A stretch of DNA of 64,000 nucleotides from NCBI GenBank assembly GCA_016787085.1, contig JAEUVJ010000030.1, forward strand, positions 1-64,000. The letters run 5' to 3'. Of this stretch, positions 53,001-62,630 are shown piece by piece. The notes beneath the pieces were generated by a model. That model did no database searches and was not told the DNA's origin. It saw nothing but the letters and a program-made list of their open reading frames with translations. Positions within the stretch are counted from its first letter, which is position 1. Every line of letters begins with the position of its first letter. Origin of the DNA: Chitinophagaceae bacterium. GTDB taxonomy: Bacteria; Bacteroidota; Bacteroidia; Chitinophagales; Chitinophagaceae. The translations under genes were made by a program, and so were the position numbers.

Positions 53001-53523
53001 GCAGAACAATGCGACATTACTGCAATGGGAAACAGCGAACGAGACCAATACTTCTCACTTCGTGGTAGAAAGAAGTATAGATAATGCTACGTTTACCGGT
53101 ATCGGTACCGTGGCTGCCAACGGCAACAGCACCATCAATATCAGATATAATTATACCGATAACGAAGTAGCTACGCTTCCTTCCACCGTGGTGTATTACC
53201 GGCTGAAGATGACAGATATTGACGGGTCTTATACCTATTCCAATACTATCGTGATCAACCTGGCTGATATAGCCGGAAGGGTTACCGTATTCCCCAACCC
53301 TGCTTCCAGTCAGATCAGACTTATGATCGGCGCTGAAAGCGATGGCAATGCACAATGGCAAATACTGGATAATGCAGGCCACGTAGTCATGCAGAGCTCG
53401 GTTAGCCTGAGAAAAGGAAATAACAGTGTGCAGGTTGATATCAATAAGCTGTCTGCCGGTCTCTATTACCTGAGTGTGTACGGCAATGGTATTGACCAGA
53501 AAGTAAAATGGCAAAAACTGTAA
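50089..53523 (+). CDS. Secreted protein with two PPC-like domains, PQQ-sugar-dehydrogenase-like propeller and T9SS domain
   Basis: 1144 residues with a signal peptide (LKGLCILVSLFFSQYLLAQ). Two PPC-like beta domains (about 22-165 and 166-290; DVWYRFTVPANSTQVTI and DVWYRFTAIYSYATITLH). Then a GSDH-like propeller (about 300-760; LADPWEVTYGPDNNLWVTESKG, GFAGMALHPDFPSTPYVYVSYV, RNNQGFAYDPVTDKLYGSSHGP). The last 80 residues are a T9SS type A domain (VTVFPNPASSQIRLMI, ending GLYYLSVYGNGIDQKVKWQKL). The repeat domains resemble those of the divergent gene at 46070, suggesting shared surface targets. Confidence 0.87.
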   Translation: MKNHYSLKGLCILVSLFFSQYLLAQPGNDACASATTLTVTGDCSTTAGTLYQSGSTTVTGGGTCGARADVWYRFTVPANSTQVTITVSLTSNPSTLTTTNTYIEMLNGNTCPATGTSSGGCNNVSQSRTYGGLTGGATYLFRVNTTANITSGGAGAYNFTVCVTSNDNCATATNVTPGTTNMIGSVFGASTSAGVPVDCATGTPDDDVWYRFTAIYSYATITLHNAGSSLTTSGPRMQLFSGACGGLSSLACSNTTNVINATGLTPGNTYYVRVYAAGTGQAGFTATNAGFRISVTPSAPATTTSGRMNEIYHQQIISAPQVLADPWEVTYGPDNNLWVTESKGYRLYRVNPTTGVRDTALDISQGSTFLPVPDQTFNMQFNIGTNNPQGGFAGMALHPDFPSTPYVYVSYVHTYIGGSSPTGTFYTNRLVRFTYSSGTGKLGSPVSLCDSLPGSNDHNSQRIIIAPVGGTNYLFYAAGDMGAGQFGNRLRTMKAQNPNAYEGKILRYNLVSDGDAGLDAWVPNDNPYGATNAVWCIGIRNNQGFAYDPVTDKLYGSSHGPYSDDEINIIEGFRNFGHPLVIGFAADGNYNGNAAQGTNTSISAGAAWTDNSGVSSCPPVGNESTNAATLNASAGTLGAYRDPLFTAYPSTNAGITTIWQTNPGNGGWPSEGWSGLDLYNNTLIPGWKKSLVGASLKWGRLVRLRLNATGTATVPNNAISDTISYFGSVNRFRDLAFGPNGKDMYVIMDRSSTTSGPSAANPIVSACAGCLQKYTFLGYNDNGGKSTIPTTIDVADGTVNTCNTGTTITIDNTNNNIWVPITGPDGNIMAEIHANGNNLGTVTSSFYKNSGAIRVKSGVRYLDRNITITPQNQPGSTVRVRLYLSKAEYDALDADILSGVNAIGDLRILKNNDGCGSSAIASTTLIAPTFAEAHGANGYMLQGNVTSFSSFYFASANMTLPLELLTFSGVLQNNATLLQWETANETNTSHFVVERSIDNATFTGIGTVAANGNSTINIRYNYTDNEVATLPSTVVYYRLKMTDIDGSYTYSNTIVINLADIAGRVTVFPNPASSQIRLMIGAESDGNAQWQILDNAGHVVMQSSVSLRKGNNSVQVDINKLSAGLYYLSVYGNGIDQKVKWQKL

Positions 53524-53545
53524 AAAGAAATTATTAATAACTGAA

Positions 53546-53576
53546 AGCCCTTACCCAAAAAGTAAGGGCTTTTTTA
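53546..53576 (+). terminator. Intrinsic terminator
   Basis: AGCCCTTAC/GTAAGGGCT stem with a 7-base loop, followed by five T, 22 bases after the preceding stop codon. Confidence 0.85.
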
Positions 53577-53771
53577 TATGGTTAAAAAACGTTGCCTGGT
53601 TTCGTGCCTTTACGTTTTCTGAGGCAAAAAAAGTGAATGGGTTTTAGAGCCCGGCAACAGGGAGTTTTACTTTTTGGGCATTTAATTGACAGTTATCAAC
53701 CTGCTTTCATGTGTTAATTTGTAATATTATAGTTGAAAAACCGGTTCATTGGGCCGGGAAAACCAATATCT

Positions 53772-56546
53772 ATGCGCTTTTACCAGACTTGTGTGATCGT
53801 GGCCGTTTTCATGCTGTTCAATACATTCTCTATTGCACAGGGAGAAAAATACAGCACGGTAAAAATCTACCTTCCGGCCGACAGAACCCAGAAAGCCGAT
53901 CTGATCGGACTGCTGCAGATTGACCATTTCTACGAAACAGAAGGAGGGGCCATCATCAGTGAAATAAGTGCAGAAGACCTGACCCGTTTACGAACTACCC
54001 GCTATCGTTATGAAATATTGATAGATGATGTGGCCCGTGATCTCGAAATAAAGAACAGGAAATACTATGAAGAAAAGGCGTCCGGGGCAAATAGCCGTAT
54101 GGCATTTGAACAAACCGGCCGTACGGCAAACAGTATCATTTCCACTCCTTCATCATTTACTGTGCAGCCAACATTCGGAGGGTATTACAGTTTTGCGCAG
54201 ATGGAAACTGCTATGGATGATCTTGTCAGCGCCTATCCTTCACTGGCACAAAAAATCTCATTAGGCTTTACGCACCAGGGCAGGGATGTGTGGTGCATCA
54301 AGATATCCGATAACGTAACTACTGATGAGACCGGCGAGCCTGAAGTACTCTATATCGGTTTGCAGCATGCCAGGGAAGCGATCGGAGGCAGCAGTATGAT
54401 CTTTTTCATGCAATACCTGTGCGAGATGTATGCGACGGATTCCCGCATCCGGGATATTGTTGATAACCGTGAAGTATTTATCATACCCTGCATGAACCCG
54501 GACGGATGGGAATACAACAGGCTGAATGGCGGCGCCGGCAGCGGGTGGAGAAAAAACCGGCGTAATAACGGCGGCGGTATATATGGCGTTGATCTCAACC
54601 GTAACTGGGGTGTTGACTGGAGCAATTGTTCCGCTCCTATTGTTGGCAGCCCTTCATCCTGCGGCAGCAGCGACCCTTCTGATGATACTTATTACGGCCC
54701 TTCTTCCTTTTCAGAACCGGAAACTCAGGCTATCCGTGACTTTACTTATACAAAAAATTTTGTGGCCATGATTGACCAGCATGCGTATGGCCCTTATTAT
54801 TCTCTTCCTTTCGGAAGGCCCAGTCTTCCGGCCAATACGATGACCTCTGCCGATGATAACTTTTATACGTATATCGCTTCAGCGATGGGCAACTACAATG
54901 GCATGCGTGCCGGGAACAGCCCGCAATCGGTAGGATATGAAGTAGCAGGAGGAGTAAAAGACTGGATGCTGAAAGGTAATATTGGTACTGGCAGCAAAGG
55001 AAAAGTAATGGGAATGACCGGCGAAGGCGGGGCTGGTGGAGGAACAGGAGGCGCATATGGATCATTCTGGGCGCCAGCCAGCCAGATCATTAATTTATGT
55101 AAGGGGATGACCTATCAAAACCTGCAGTTGCTGTATGCAGCAGGCTCGTATGTTGATCTGCAGGACCAGGACGATATTGCTGTTACCTCATTGAGCGGCA
55201 CCTTTAGTTTTCACCTTCGCCGTGTAGGGCTGGAAGACCGCCCCGTGACTGTATCGCTGATACCGATGGAAAACATTGAAACCACCGGGTCGCCGGTAAC
55301 TGTCACTACACTTAACAATTACTACGATACTTACACAGGTACTATCAGCTATTCACTTCGTCCTGCTATCGGCAACGGGCAACGTGTCCGGTTTGCGTGG
55401 CGGATAGAAACAGGCGGTTACTCCTGGTATGATACAGTGACCAAATTCTATAATCCCATTACCCTGTTTGCGGATGATATGGAAGGTTCTAATGTGAATA
55501 CCAACTGGGCCGTCACCAGCGGATGGAATTATACAACAGAAAATGCTTATACCGGCAGTAAATCATTGACAGAATCGCCGGGAGGCAATTATCCGGCCAG
55601 CTCCACACGCCGGGCTACTTATACCGGTGTATTGGATCTGAGCGATGCTACGGCTGCCTGGCTTAGTTTCTGGGTAAAACACCGGGCAGAAAATTTTTAT
55701 GACAAGCTGCAGATAGAAGTATCGGATGATAACGGCACTACCTGGACAGCAGTCTCCGGCAGCACTACGGTAGAAGAGCCGGGTACATTAGATGGCAGTA
55801 CGCTGAATGGCCAACCTGCGCTGACAGGTATCAAGGAAGAATGGACCCGGGAACTGTTTGATCTTGGCGCCTGGCTGAATACGCCGGCATTACGACTGCG
55901 TTTTGAATTTACTTCAGGAGCTACCAGTTCGTATGACTTCAGTGAAGATGACGGCTTTCATATTGATAATATAAAGGTCATTAAAAGCACTTCTACACTG
56001 GTGACATTACCGGTACAGTTTATCAGCTTCACCGGCAGGCTGTTGCCGGATAATACGGTGCGCCTTGACTGGCGTGCATTGACAGACGCACAGCATGATT
56101 ATTTTGAAGTCGAAAGATCAACCGATGGCACCAGTTTTATATCCATAGGCCCGGGACCTGCTTCCACACCTTACTGGAAAATAGACCCTACGCCTTTGCC
56201 CGGCAATAATTATTACCGCATCAAACAGGCGGATAAAGATGGTAAGATAACCTATAGCAATACGATCAATGTATATTATAACCCGGATGCGTTTACGGTG
56301 TCTGTGTATCCCAACCCGGTGACAGATATTGCTACAATAAAGATCAATACACTTTTGCCCGTCAGGTATACGGTAAGCCTGTCTGACATGGCGGGAAGAA
56401 AAGTACATGAGGAGTCGCTGATGACGGGTGCTTCGGGCAGTGAAATCAACATAGATTTTAAAGGCATGGCATCGCAGGTATATATTCTGCAGGTGCGCAA
56501 CGAAAGGAAAGAAATAATCGCTTCGCAGAAAATAGTGAAGCAATAA
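53772..56546 (+). CDS. Secreted M14 zinc carboxypeptidase with T9SS domain
   Basis: 924 residues from ATG 53772, which starts a signal peptide (MRFYQTCVIVAVFMLFNTFSIAQ). A propeptide covers residues 24-130, ending before a peptidase domain of about 320 residues. Zinc ligands are His199 and Glu202 (QHARE) and His337 (DQHAYG). Substrate residues lie in NPDGWEYN and DLNRNWGVDW, and the catalytic Glu418 in GMTGEGG. Beta domains follow (MAM-like: DGFHIDNIKVI), then a T9SS type A sorting domain ending VYILQVRNERKEIIASQKIVKQ. It cleaves C-terminal residues from proteins outside the cell. A paralogue lies at 62631. Confidence 0.93.
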   Translation: MRFYQTCVIVAVFMLFNTFSIAQGEKYSTVKIYLPADRTQKADLIGLLQIDHFYETEGGAIISEISAEDLTRLRTTRYRYEILIDDVARDLEIKNRKYYEEKASGANSRMAFEQTGRTANSIISTPSSFTVQPTFGGYYSFAQMETAMDDLVSAYPSLAQKISLGFTHQGRDVWCIKISDNVTTDETGEPEVLYIGLQHAREAIGGSSMIFFMQYLCEMYATDSRIRDIVDNREVFIIPCMNPDGWEYNRLNGGAGSGWRKNRRNNGGGIYGVDLNRNWGVDWSNCSAPIVGSPSSCGSSDPSDDTYYGPSSFSEPETQAIRDFTYTKNFVAMIDQHAYGPYYSLPFGRPSLPANTMTSADDNFYTYIASAMGNYNGMRAGNSPQSVGYEVAGGVKDWMLKGNIGTGSKGKVMGMTGEGGAGGGTGGAYGSFWAPASQIINLCKGMTYQNLQLLYAAGSYVDLQDQDDIAVTSLSGTFSFHLRRVGLEDRPVTVSLIPMENIETTGSPVTVTTLNNYYDTYTGTISYSLRPAIGNGQRVRFAWRIETGGYSWYDTVTKFYNPITLFADDMEGSNVNTNWAVTSGWNYTTENAYTGSKSLTESPGGNYPASSTRRATYTGVLDLSDATAAWLSFWVKHRAENFYDKLQIEVSDDNGTTWTAVSGSTTVEEPGTLDGSTLNGQPALTGIKEEWTRELFDLGAWLNTPALRLRFEFTSGATSSYDFSEDDGFHIDNIKVIKSTSTLVTLPVQFISFTGRLLPDNTVRLDWRALTDAQHDYFEVERSTDGTSFISIGPGPASTPYWKIDPTPLPGNNYYRIKQADKDGKITYSNTINVYYNPDAFTVSVYPNPVTDIATIKINTLLPVRYTVSLSDMAGRKVHEESLMTGASGSEINIDFKGMASQVYILQVRNERKEIIASQKIVKQ

Positions 56547-56571
56547 GCGTATTACATAAACCTGATCTTTT

Positions 56572-56603
56572 CACCTTCCCTGCCTCAGGGAAGGTGTTTT
56601 TAT
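56572..56603 (+). terminator. Intrinsic terminator
   Basis: CACCTTCCCTG/CAGGGAAGGTG stem with a CCT loop, followed by TTTTTATT. Confidence 0.85.
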
Positions 56604-56980
56604 TATTTTCACTTTAGTAGTATTACTGCTTAATGGGATGTCATTACCCCATTTGCAAAATAGCTAAACTATACACACTGAGCTATTTAAAAATACCCCA
56701 TTTAATATGCGTATTACTGCTTGCGGCTATGGCATGGTGGCAGCATAATTTCAATGGTACTGCTGGTATTTACTTCAGGGATTTATACTTTTTACATCAT
56801 GAAAGCAGCCGGATATATGGCGTTCCTACAGCGAATGAATTAATTTTCGCTTAGAATTCACCATTTTCAGCCACCGCCGGTAACAATAAATGCCTGGATA
56901 TAAGGATTCGGGGCCGGTAGATCAAGAGGAAAGAGTTGATAGTTTCGTTTGAAACCGATGCTTTATGAAAATCCGTGCTT
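56604..56980. other. Gene-free spacer before the first GEVED gene
   Basis: No credible gene. A 73-codon frame at 56633 has no codon-usage or neighbour support. The promoter of the GEVED gene must lie here, but I cannot assign it reliably. Confidence 0.5.
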
Positions 56981-59605
56981 ATGAAAAAAAACTTTACCCG
57001 TCAGATCTTTTTATTGTTCCTTATCTCATCGCTCCTGAGTACAAGAGCGGCAGGACAATGCGTTGTGGGCTATACGGCGGCTGAACTGAACTGGGATAAC
57101 ATTGATTTTTTACCATCCAACAATATCCGTTATACCGGCTTTTATCCTTCGGCTGCATTTCCGTACAACCAGAACTTCACTATTGGTACCCGCAGGCTCA
57201 ATTTTGTAATGGCTCCGCAGGCCAATATTACACTCAATGGTGAGAACGGAGCGAATACCGGGCATGCCGGGAGTTTTGCTGCTGCCGGTGATGATGTACA
57301 GTTTACTACGACTTCTGCTGCATCCACAACGACCACTATGACCTTTGATGCAGATGTAACCAATGTGATGTTTTCATTATTTGATCTTGACGTCAACCAG
57401 CGTGTGACTATTACTGCTGCTAACAGTGCCAGTGTTGCCCAGACGATCACCATGGTACGTGCTATCGGCACTTCGGCTATCACTATTGCCGGATCGGGAA
57501 CTGTTAGCGCCGTTGCTACCGGACCTGCTGCGGGATATGCTTCTACTGATAACAGGGGAACGATCAATGTGACGGTGGCAGGACCTGTATCACAAATAAT
57601 CCTTACTTACAGTAATGCAACAGGCGACGTATGGCTGGGAGATATTGATGCCTGTGTTACCGGCACGTTCCCTGCCAACTACCAGCAGATATCACGACCG
57701 TTTACCGGGCAGCCGCAGTATGTACTGGCCGTGGTGAATAATAATACTTATTATGTAGATCCTACAAACGGAAGAGCTTATTTCCTCTTTAATGAACCTG
57801 GTCATGATCGCCTGAACTCGATGGCGTATGATCCGTATAGAAGGGAAGTGTATTATACATACAGTCTTACCGGCCGGGTAGGCCTGAACCCGGAAGACGA
57901 TAGAGTGTTAAAGAAATACAGTGTTGACTCCAAAACGATATCCGTTGTTATTCCGGATGTGAATACGTTTGGTATTCCCACGTATGAATCGGGGGTGGAA
58001 TCCGGAGCCGCAAGTTTTTATAATGGCTCATTATACTTAGGAATCGAAGGATATACCGGAACAACCGGGGCAAGCGCTTATGCTGCCGGCCGGAAATCCA
58101 CCATATGGAAAATAGATTTCGATGCGGCCGGAAATCCCGTTCCGCCGGCCGCACAGGTGTGGGGTGTAACGGCTGATAATGGCACCAATGCGCAGAATAT
58201 ACATGACTGGAGCGATTTTGCCGTATCAAACGGGGTATTAACAGACTTTGACGGTTCACAAAGCGGCGATGTGGATTTTTATCAGACCAATCTTTTTTCT
58301 GGTGTTACCACTAACTATATACCTGCAGGGGCCTTGATACCGAGACAGGTTTCTATTGGCTGGAACGAGAGTATTTACAATGTTGATGCTACCATGTCAT
58401 TGTATAATGGGACGACGGGTGTCGGAACAGCCTATACCATTTTTTCTCCTTTGGGTCCTACCATCCCTACAGGCGCTGCAGCCAGCTGGGGTGATGCAGC
58501 GGGCCCTTATCGTCCGTTTCTCGACTTTGGAGATGCACCGGCTACTTATGATCCGGATCCCTGGTCGCCGGCTTGTCATGATACACTGACCCCTACCGTA
58601 TCGGGTACCCGCAGAAGAATGATACTTGGACCTGACGAAGATGTGGAATGGCTGAAGAAAGGATTAACCTCTGTAGAAGATACCTATGAAGATGGGCTTG
58701 CCTTTGTTCCGATCTTCTCCCCTGTAACGGGTAGTTACCTGGCACAGGTTTCTGTTCTTAATAATACAGCTGCCAATGCGACTCTTTGTGCCTGGCTTGA
58801 TTTTAATGCCAATGGTTATTTTGATGCAGCAGAAAGTATTGTTCCGATCACAGTCCCCTCTGCAGCAGGTACACAAAATTTCTGGCTGAACTGGCCGAGT
58901 ACACCATCACCACTTACAACAGGATCTTTTACCTATTTACGGATAAGAATAACATCCTCAGCATATGGAATGACAGCATCCAACTCTACCGGCTATTATG
59001 ATATGGGCGAAGTGGAAGATTATCGTGTGGTAGTGGATAATTCTGTACTCGGCATACCGCTGATCAATTTCCTGGCCGGAGTAGAGAATAATGCAAAAGT
59101 AAACCTGCAATGGTCTGTCACGGAGGATCCCGCCTACCTGGCTTATACGGCAGAACGCAGCATGAATGGCGCTGATTGGGAAGAAGTCAGTTTTATACCG
59201 GCATCAGGCGCTTCAGGCACATTTGCCTATGTGGTGAATGATAGCCATCCTTACACAGGTCTTTCCTACTATCGGTTAAGATTAAATAATACGAACGGGC
59301 CGGTCAGGTACAGCGCTATCCGGTCGGTAAAGATCGATGACATGAACGAAGCCATATCCTTGTATCCTAATCCTGCCAGCGGTAAAGTAACGGTAAGGAT
59401 AGGGCAGGTCACTGATGATCAGATGGGGCACATACACCTGATCAATTCGGCCAATAATAGTGTTCTTTATAAAAAAGTGACCCTGACTGCAGGAACCAAT
59501 TTGGTCGAAATACCGCTCGATGAGTCTATACCCGCAGGGATTTATTTTGTAAAAGTGTCTGCAAATGATAAAATAGTCAGCAAAAAACTCATTATTAGAA
59601 AATAA
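56981..59605 (+). CDS. Secreted GEVED-domain protein with T9SS domain, copy 1
   Basis: 874 residues from ATG 56981 with a signal peptide (IFLLFLISSLLSTRAAGQ). Residues 25-220 are a beta domain (WDNIDFLPSNN, then FSLFDLDVNQRVTITAAN). Residues 235-510 form a propeller-like part (YVLAVVNNNTYYVDPTNGRAYFLFN, MAYDPYRREVYYTYSLTG). A GEVED domain follows (DFGDAPATYDPDPWSP, AWLDFNANGYFDAAESI, YYDMGEVEDYRVVV). The C-terminus is T9SS type A (SLYPNPASGKVTV, ending AGIYFVKVSANDKIVSKKLIIRK). The 59972 gene is a full-length paralogue. It probably binds surface polymers; no activity is indicated. Confidence 0.88.
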   Translation: MKKNFTRQIFLLFLISSLLSTRAAGQCVVGYTAAELNWDNIDFLPSNNIRYTGFYPSAAFPYNQNFTIGTRRLNFVMAPQANITLNGENGANTGHAGSFAAAGDDVQFTTTSAASTTTTMTFDADVTNVMFSLFDLDVNQRVTITAANSASVAQTITMVRAIGTSAITIAGSGTVSAVATGPAAGYASTDNRGTINVTVAGPVSQIILTYSNATGDVWLGDIDACVTGTFPANYQQISRPFTGQPQYVLAVVNNNTYYVDPTNGRAYFLFNEPGHDRLNSMAYDPYRREVYYTYSLTGRVGLNPEDDRVLKKYSVDSKTISVVIPDVNTFGIPTYESGVESGAASFYNGSLYLGIEGYTGTTGASAYAAGRKSTIWKIDFDAAGNPVPPAAQVWGVTADNGTNAQNIHDWSDFAVSNGVLTDFDGSQSGDVDFYQTNLFSGVTTNYIPAGALIPRQVSIGWNESIYNVDATMSLYNGTTGVGTAYTIFSPLGPTIPTGAAASWGDAAGPYRPFLDFGDAPATYDPDPWSPACHDTLTPTVSGTRRRMILGPDEDVEWLKKGLTSVEDTYEDGLAFVPIFSPVTGSYLAQVSVLNNTAANATLCAWLDFNANGYFDAAESIVPITVPSAAGTQNFWLNWPSTPSPLTTGSFTYLRIRITSSAYGMTASNSTGYYDMGEVEDYRVVVDNSVLGIPLINFLAGVENNAKVNLQWSVTEDPAYLAYTAERSMNGADWEEVSFIPASGASGTFAYVVNDSHPYTGLSYYRLRLNNTNGPVRYSAIRSVKIDDMNEAISLYPNPASGKVTVRIGQVTDDQMGHIHLINSANNSVLYKKVTLTAGTNLVEIPLDESIPAGIYFVKVSANDKIVSKKLIIRK

Positions 59606-59627
59606 TTTCAGAAAAATCTGATGAGCA

Positions 59628-59664
59628 CAATAGCCTTTGCATTCGCAAAGGCTATTGTTTTTTT
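59628..59664 (+). terminator. Intrinsic terminator
   Basis: CAATAGCCTTTGC/GCAAAGGCTATTG, a perfect 13-bp stem with an ATTC loop, followed by seven T. Confidence 0.9.
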
Positions 59665-59971
59665 ACGGCCATGTCTTTTTTGAGCCAGTTGCAGCATAAT
59701 GTTTAAATTAATCAGTAACAACTCTTTCAGTCTTTTTTTATTTATCTCTATGCATCGTTTTATTAAGACGTGAATGTATTGATTAACGATTTCGATCTTG
59801 CATGTCTTTTTTGAAATGATTATCACATGCGGCATTTTCATTGGGCCTGACAAACGTCATGTTTTTTTCAGGGGTTACCCTTAATTTTTGTCCAGTATAA
59901 TTTTTGTGTCCGTACAAAAACCCTTAAGTACTGTTGCTTAAGGAATATTCGAACCCTTTGATAAACCGTTT
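59665..59971. other. Gene-free spacer before the second GEVED gene
   Basis: No gene seen. CCTTAAG/CTTAAGG at 59922-59943 forms a small inverted repeat 29 bases before the start codon and could be a regulator site. The minus-strand frame here (59608-59853) looks spurious. Confidence 0.45.
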
Positions 59972-62587
59972 ATGAAAACCAGCCTGTCAAAATCCGTATC
60001 ATGGAAAAGGATAAAGGTATCTGCCCTTTTTCTTTCCGTATTTTTTTCTGCAATACATAATGCCGGTGCGCAATGCACCAACACTGTAATTGACTGGGAT
60101 TACAGGGAGTTTTTTGCGCAAAACAATGCTACTATCAGGACCTATGTTTCACTGGCGCAATCGCAAAGCCAGGTATTTGCACTAGGAGCCAATAAACTGA
60201 CTGTTACACATAGTTATACCGTCAACAACAGTATTGCAGGCGATAATACCACCCATTCAGGATCGGCGGGATCATACGGGTCAGGTGCTGATGTAGAGTT
60301 TACCGGAAACGGAACGATCACTTTCACTTTTCAAAGTAGTGTCACCGATCTTAAGTTCTCATTGTATGATATTGACCGCAACCAGCGGGTTCAATTCGGT
60401 GCAACAGACGGTGCAACAGCAAGAACTATTACTCTATCAAAAGTAAGTGGCAGTATCATTTCATTTGCTAATAACGGAACTGCTACCGCAAGAGCTGATG
60501 CTGTTAATACAACAGTAGCGAATAGCAGCACAGATGGTACGGTAAATGTTGATATTGCGGGCCCTGTTACCCAGGTGACAATGACCGTCAGTAGTACCGG
60601 AACCTGTAGTTTTTCCTGCGGTACCGGCGGAAGCGAGACCGGTCAGTTCTGGATATCAGACATTGCAGCTTGTTCCGCGGGTTCTTTTCCTGACAATTAC
60701 TATGCGGCCAGCCAGCCATTCACAGGTATGCCTTCTTATGTACTGGCGGTGATGACGGATTCGGTTTATTATCTCGACCCGTCAACCGGTAAGGCCAAAT
60801 TCTTATTTACAGATATCGGCCCGGGTAATTTGAATTCAGTAGCGTATGATCCGTATAACAGGTACATCTATTATACATACAGTCTGACCGGTTCCGGTGG
60901 AACAGTGAACCAGAATGAAAAGGCGCTTAGAAGATATGACTGTAACATGGATACGTTCGGTGTAGTGGTCCCTAATATTAATACGATCGGTATCCCTACG
61001 TTTGAGCAGGGCGTTGAATCCGGAGCGGCTGCCTTTTACAACGGCAATTTATATCTTGGCGTAGAGGGAGGGTCTTCTTCAACCGAATCTATTATATACC
61101 GGGTAGAGATGAATGCATCCAATTATCCCGTTGCATTCAGCCAGGTATATGGACAGGCTGCACAATCTGGCAGCACCCGGTTACATGACTGGAGTGATTT
61201 TGGTCTTAATGATGGAACCTTATATGACTTCGATGCCGGGGTAGCTGCATCGGGTCTGAACAAAGACTTTTTTACACAGAACCTGTTAACAGGAGTGGTT
61301 GCCAGTTATGCCCCGGTTGGAACGTTGGTGCCCAGGCAGGTTTCTATTGACTGGACAGGTCAATTGTATAATGTTGGTTCGCCTGCGGCCTCTGCTAAAG
61401 GCACCATTGCTCCATATAATGGAACGGATAATGTCAATTACGCATTGGAGGATACGATCACTTTAAATGGTGTCAAAGTAGTCGGAAGCTGGGGCGACGG
61501 AGCTGAAGCGTTTCGCCCGTTCTGTGATTTTGGTGATGCTCCCGCCAGCTATGATCCTGATCTGTTGTCGCCGGCGGTCAATGAAAGAGATGTCAACTTA
61601 CGACTGGGTGCTTCTCTCGATGTTGAATTGGGAAAAACAGCATCGGGTTTGGCAAATGCTGATGGCGCTGATGAAGATGGTATTGCCACTGTTACTATCC
61701 TGGCCACCGCTTGGAGTACCTATCATGTAGAAGTATCGGTTTATAATAACACAGGATCAAACGCTATTCTGATCGGATGGCTTGATTATAATGGTAACGG
61801 TGTATTTGAATCCGGGGAGGCTTCAGCCATTGAAACGGTTGCTTCTGCAGGGGCGCAGCAAAATATTTATTTGTCCTGGACAGGCATCTCGTCTTCATTG
61901 GCTGAAGGGACATATACTTACCTGCGTGTTCGTCTTGCTTCTGCGACGCCTGGAATGACCGCTGATAATGCAACCGGCTGGTTTGATAATGGGGAAACGG
62001 AAGATTACCGCGTACCAGTTCAGGATTTTGTTCTGCCTGTTAATTTGATCTCTTTCGAGGCACAGGTCATTGATCATTCAAAAGTGAAACTCAACTGGTC
62101 GGCGAATGAGGAAATGAATTTCGGGGGGTATCAATTAGACCGCAGCGTAGATAAGAACGAATGGGAAAATATTGCTTTCATACAACCCGGGCAAAGCAGC
62201 ACCGCACCAAAAGAATATTCATTTACAGATAATAACCCTTATAAGGGTGTCACCTATTACCGGTTAAAGATCAAAGAAGCCAGCGGGGCGTTTTGTTACA
62301 GCAAAGTGCGGGAAGTAAGAATAAGTTCCGGGGTAGTGTCAGTTACGCTGGCGCCGAATCCAGCGACCGATCATACCACTATTATGATCGGCAATGCCAT
62401 TGACCAGACTGCCTGCATTACCATTACAGATATAAATGGAAACAAGATGCTCTATCGAAAGATACCGATAGACCGGGAACATTACCTGGCAGATATACCT
62501 GTTCAGACGTGGCCGCCCGGCACGTATTTCGTCTCCGTTAAGACAAACCAGGTATCTGTAAACAAAAAACTGGTAGTACAACGATAA
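59972..62587 (+). CDS. Secreted GEVED-domain protein with T9SS domain, copy 2
   Basis: 871 residues, paralogous along its whole length to the 56981 gene: ALFLSVFFSAIHNAGAQ signal, FSLYDIDRNQRVQFGA, YVLAVMTDSVYYLDPSTGKAKFLF, VAYDPYNRYIYYTYSLTGS, DFGDAPASYDPDLLSPAVN, GWLDYNGNGVFESGE, WFDNGETEDYRVPV. The type A sorting domain ends PGTYFVSVKTNQVSVNKKLVVQR. The two copies differ in many residues and in loop lengths, so the duplication is old. It is followed 43 bases later by the second carboxypeptidase gene. Confidence 0.88.
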   Translation: MKTSLSKSVSWKRIKVSALFLSVFFSAIHNAGAQCTNTVIDWDYREFFAQNNATIRTYVSLAQSQSQVFALGANKLTVTHSYTVNNSIAGDNTTHSGSAGSYGSGADVEFTGNGTITFTFQSSVTDLKFSLYDIDRNQRVQFGATDGATARTITLSKVSGSIISFANNGTATARADAVNTTVANSSTDGTVNVDIAGPVTQVTMTVSSTGTCSFSCGTGGSETGQFWISDIAACSAGSFPDNYYAASQPFTGMPSYVLAVMTDSVYYLDPSTGKAKFLFTDIGPGNLNSVAYDPYNRYIYYTYSLTGSGGTVNQNEKALRRYDCNMDTFGVVVPNINTIGIPTFEQGVESGAAAFYNGNLYLGVEGGSSSTESIIYRVEMNASNYPVAFSQVYGQAAQSGSTRLHDWSDFGLNDGTLYDFDAGVAASGLNKDFFTQNLLTGVVASYAPVGTLVPRQVSIDWTGQLYNVGSPAASAKGTIAPYNGTDNVNYALEDTITLNGVKVVGSWGDGAEAFRPFCDFGDAPASYDPDLLSPAVNERDVNLRLGASLDVELGKTASGLANADGADEDGIATVTILATAWSTYHVEVSVYNNTGSNAILIGWLDYNGNGVFESGEASAIETVASAGAQQNIYLSWTGISSSLAEGTYTYLRVRLASATPGMTADNATGWFDNGETEDYRVPVQDFVLPVNLISFEAQVIDHSKVKLNWSANEEMNFGGYQLDRSVDKNEWENIAFIQPGQSSTAPKEYSFTDNNPYKGVTYYRLKIKEASGAFCYSKVREVRISSGVVSVTLAPNPATDHTTIMIGNAIDQTACITITDINGNKMLYRKIPIDREHYLADIPVQTWPPGTYFVSVKTNQVSVNKKLVVQR

Positions 62588-62630
62588 TGAACTAAAACAA
62601 GCCCATCCAATATCGGGAAAATTGATAACT

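Noticed and set aside
56633..56854. 73-codon open frame with a hydrophobic stretch
   Set aside because: No conserved look, no ribosome-site or neighbour support, and it lies in a spacer after a strong terminator.
59608..59853. 81-codon minus-strand frame over a terminator
   Set aside because: It begins in spacer DNA, reads through the terminator hairpin and has biased Lys/Ile composition typical of AT-rich noncoding DNA.
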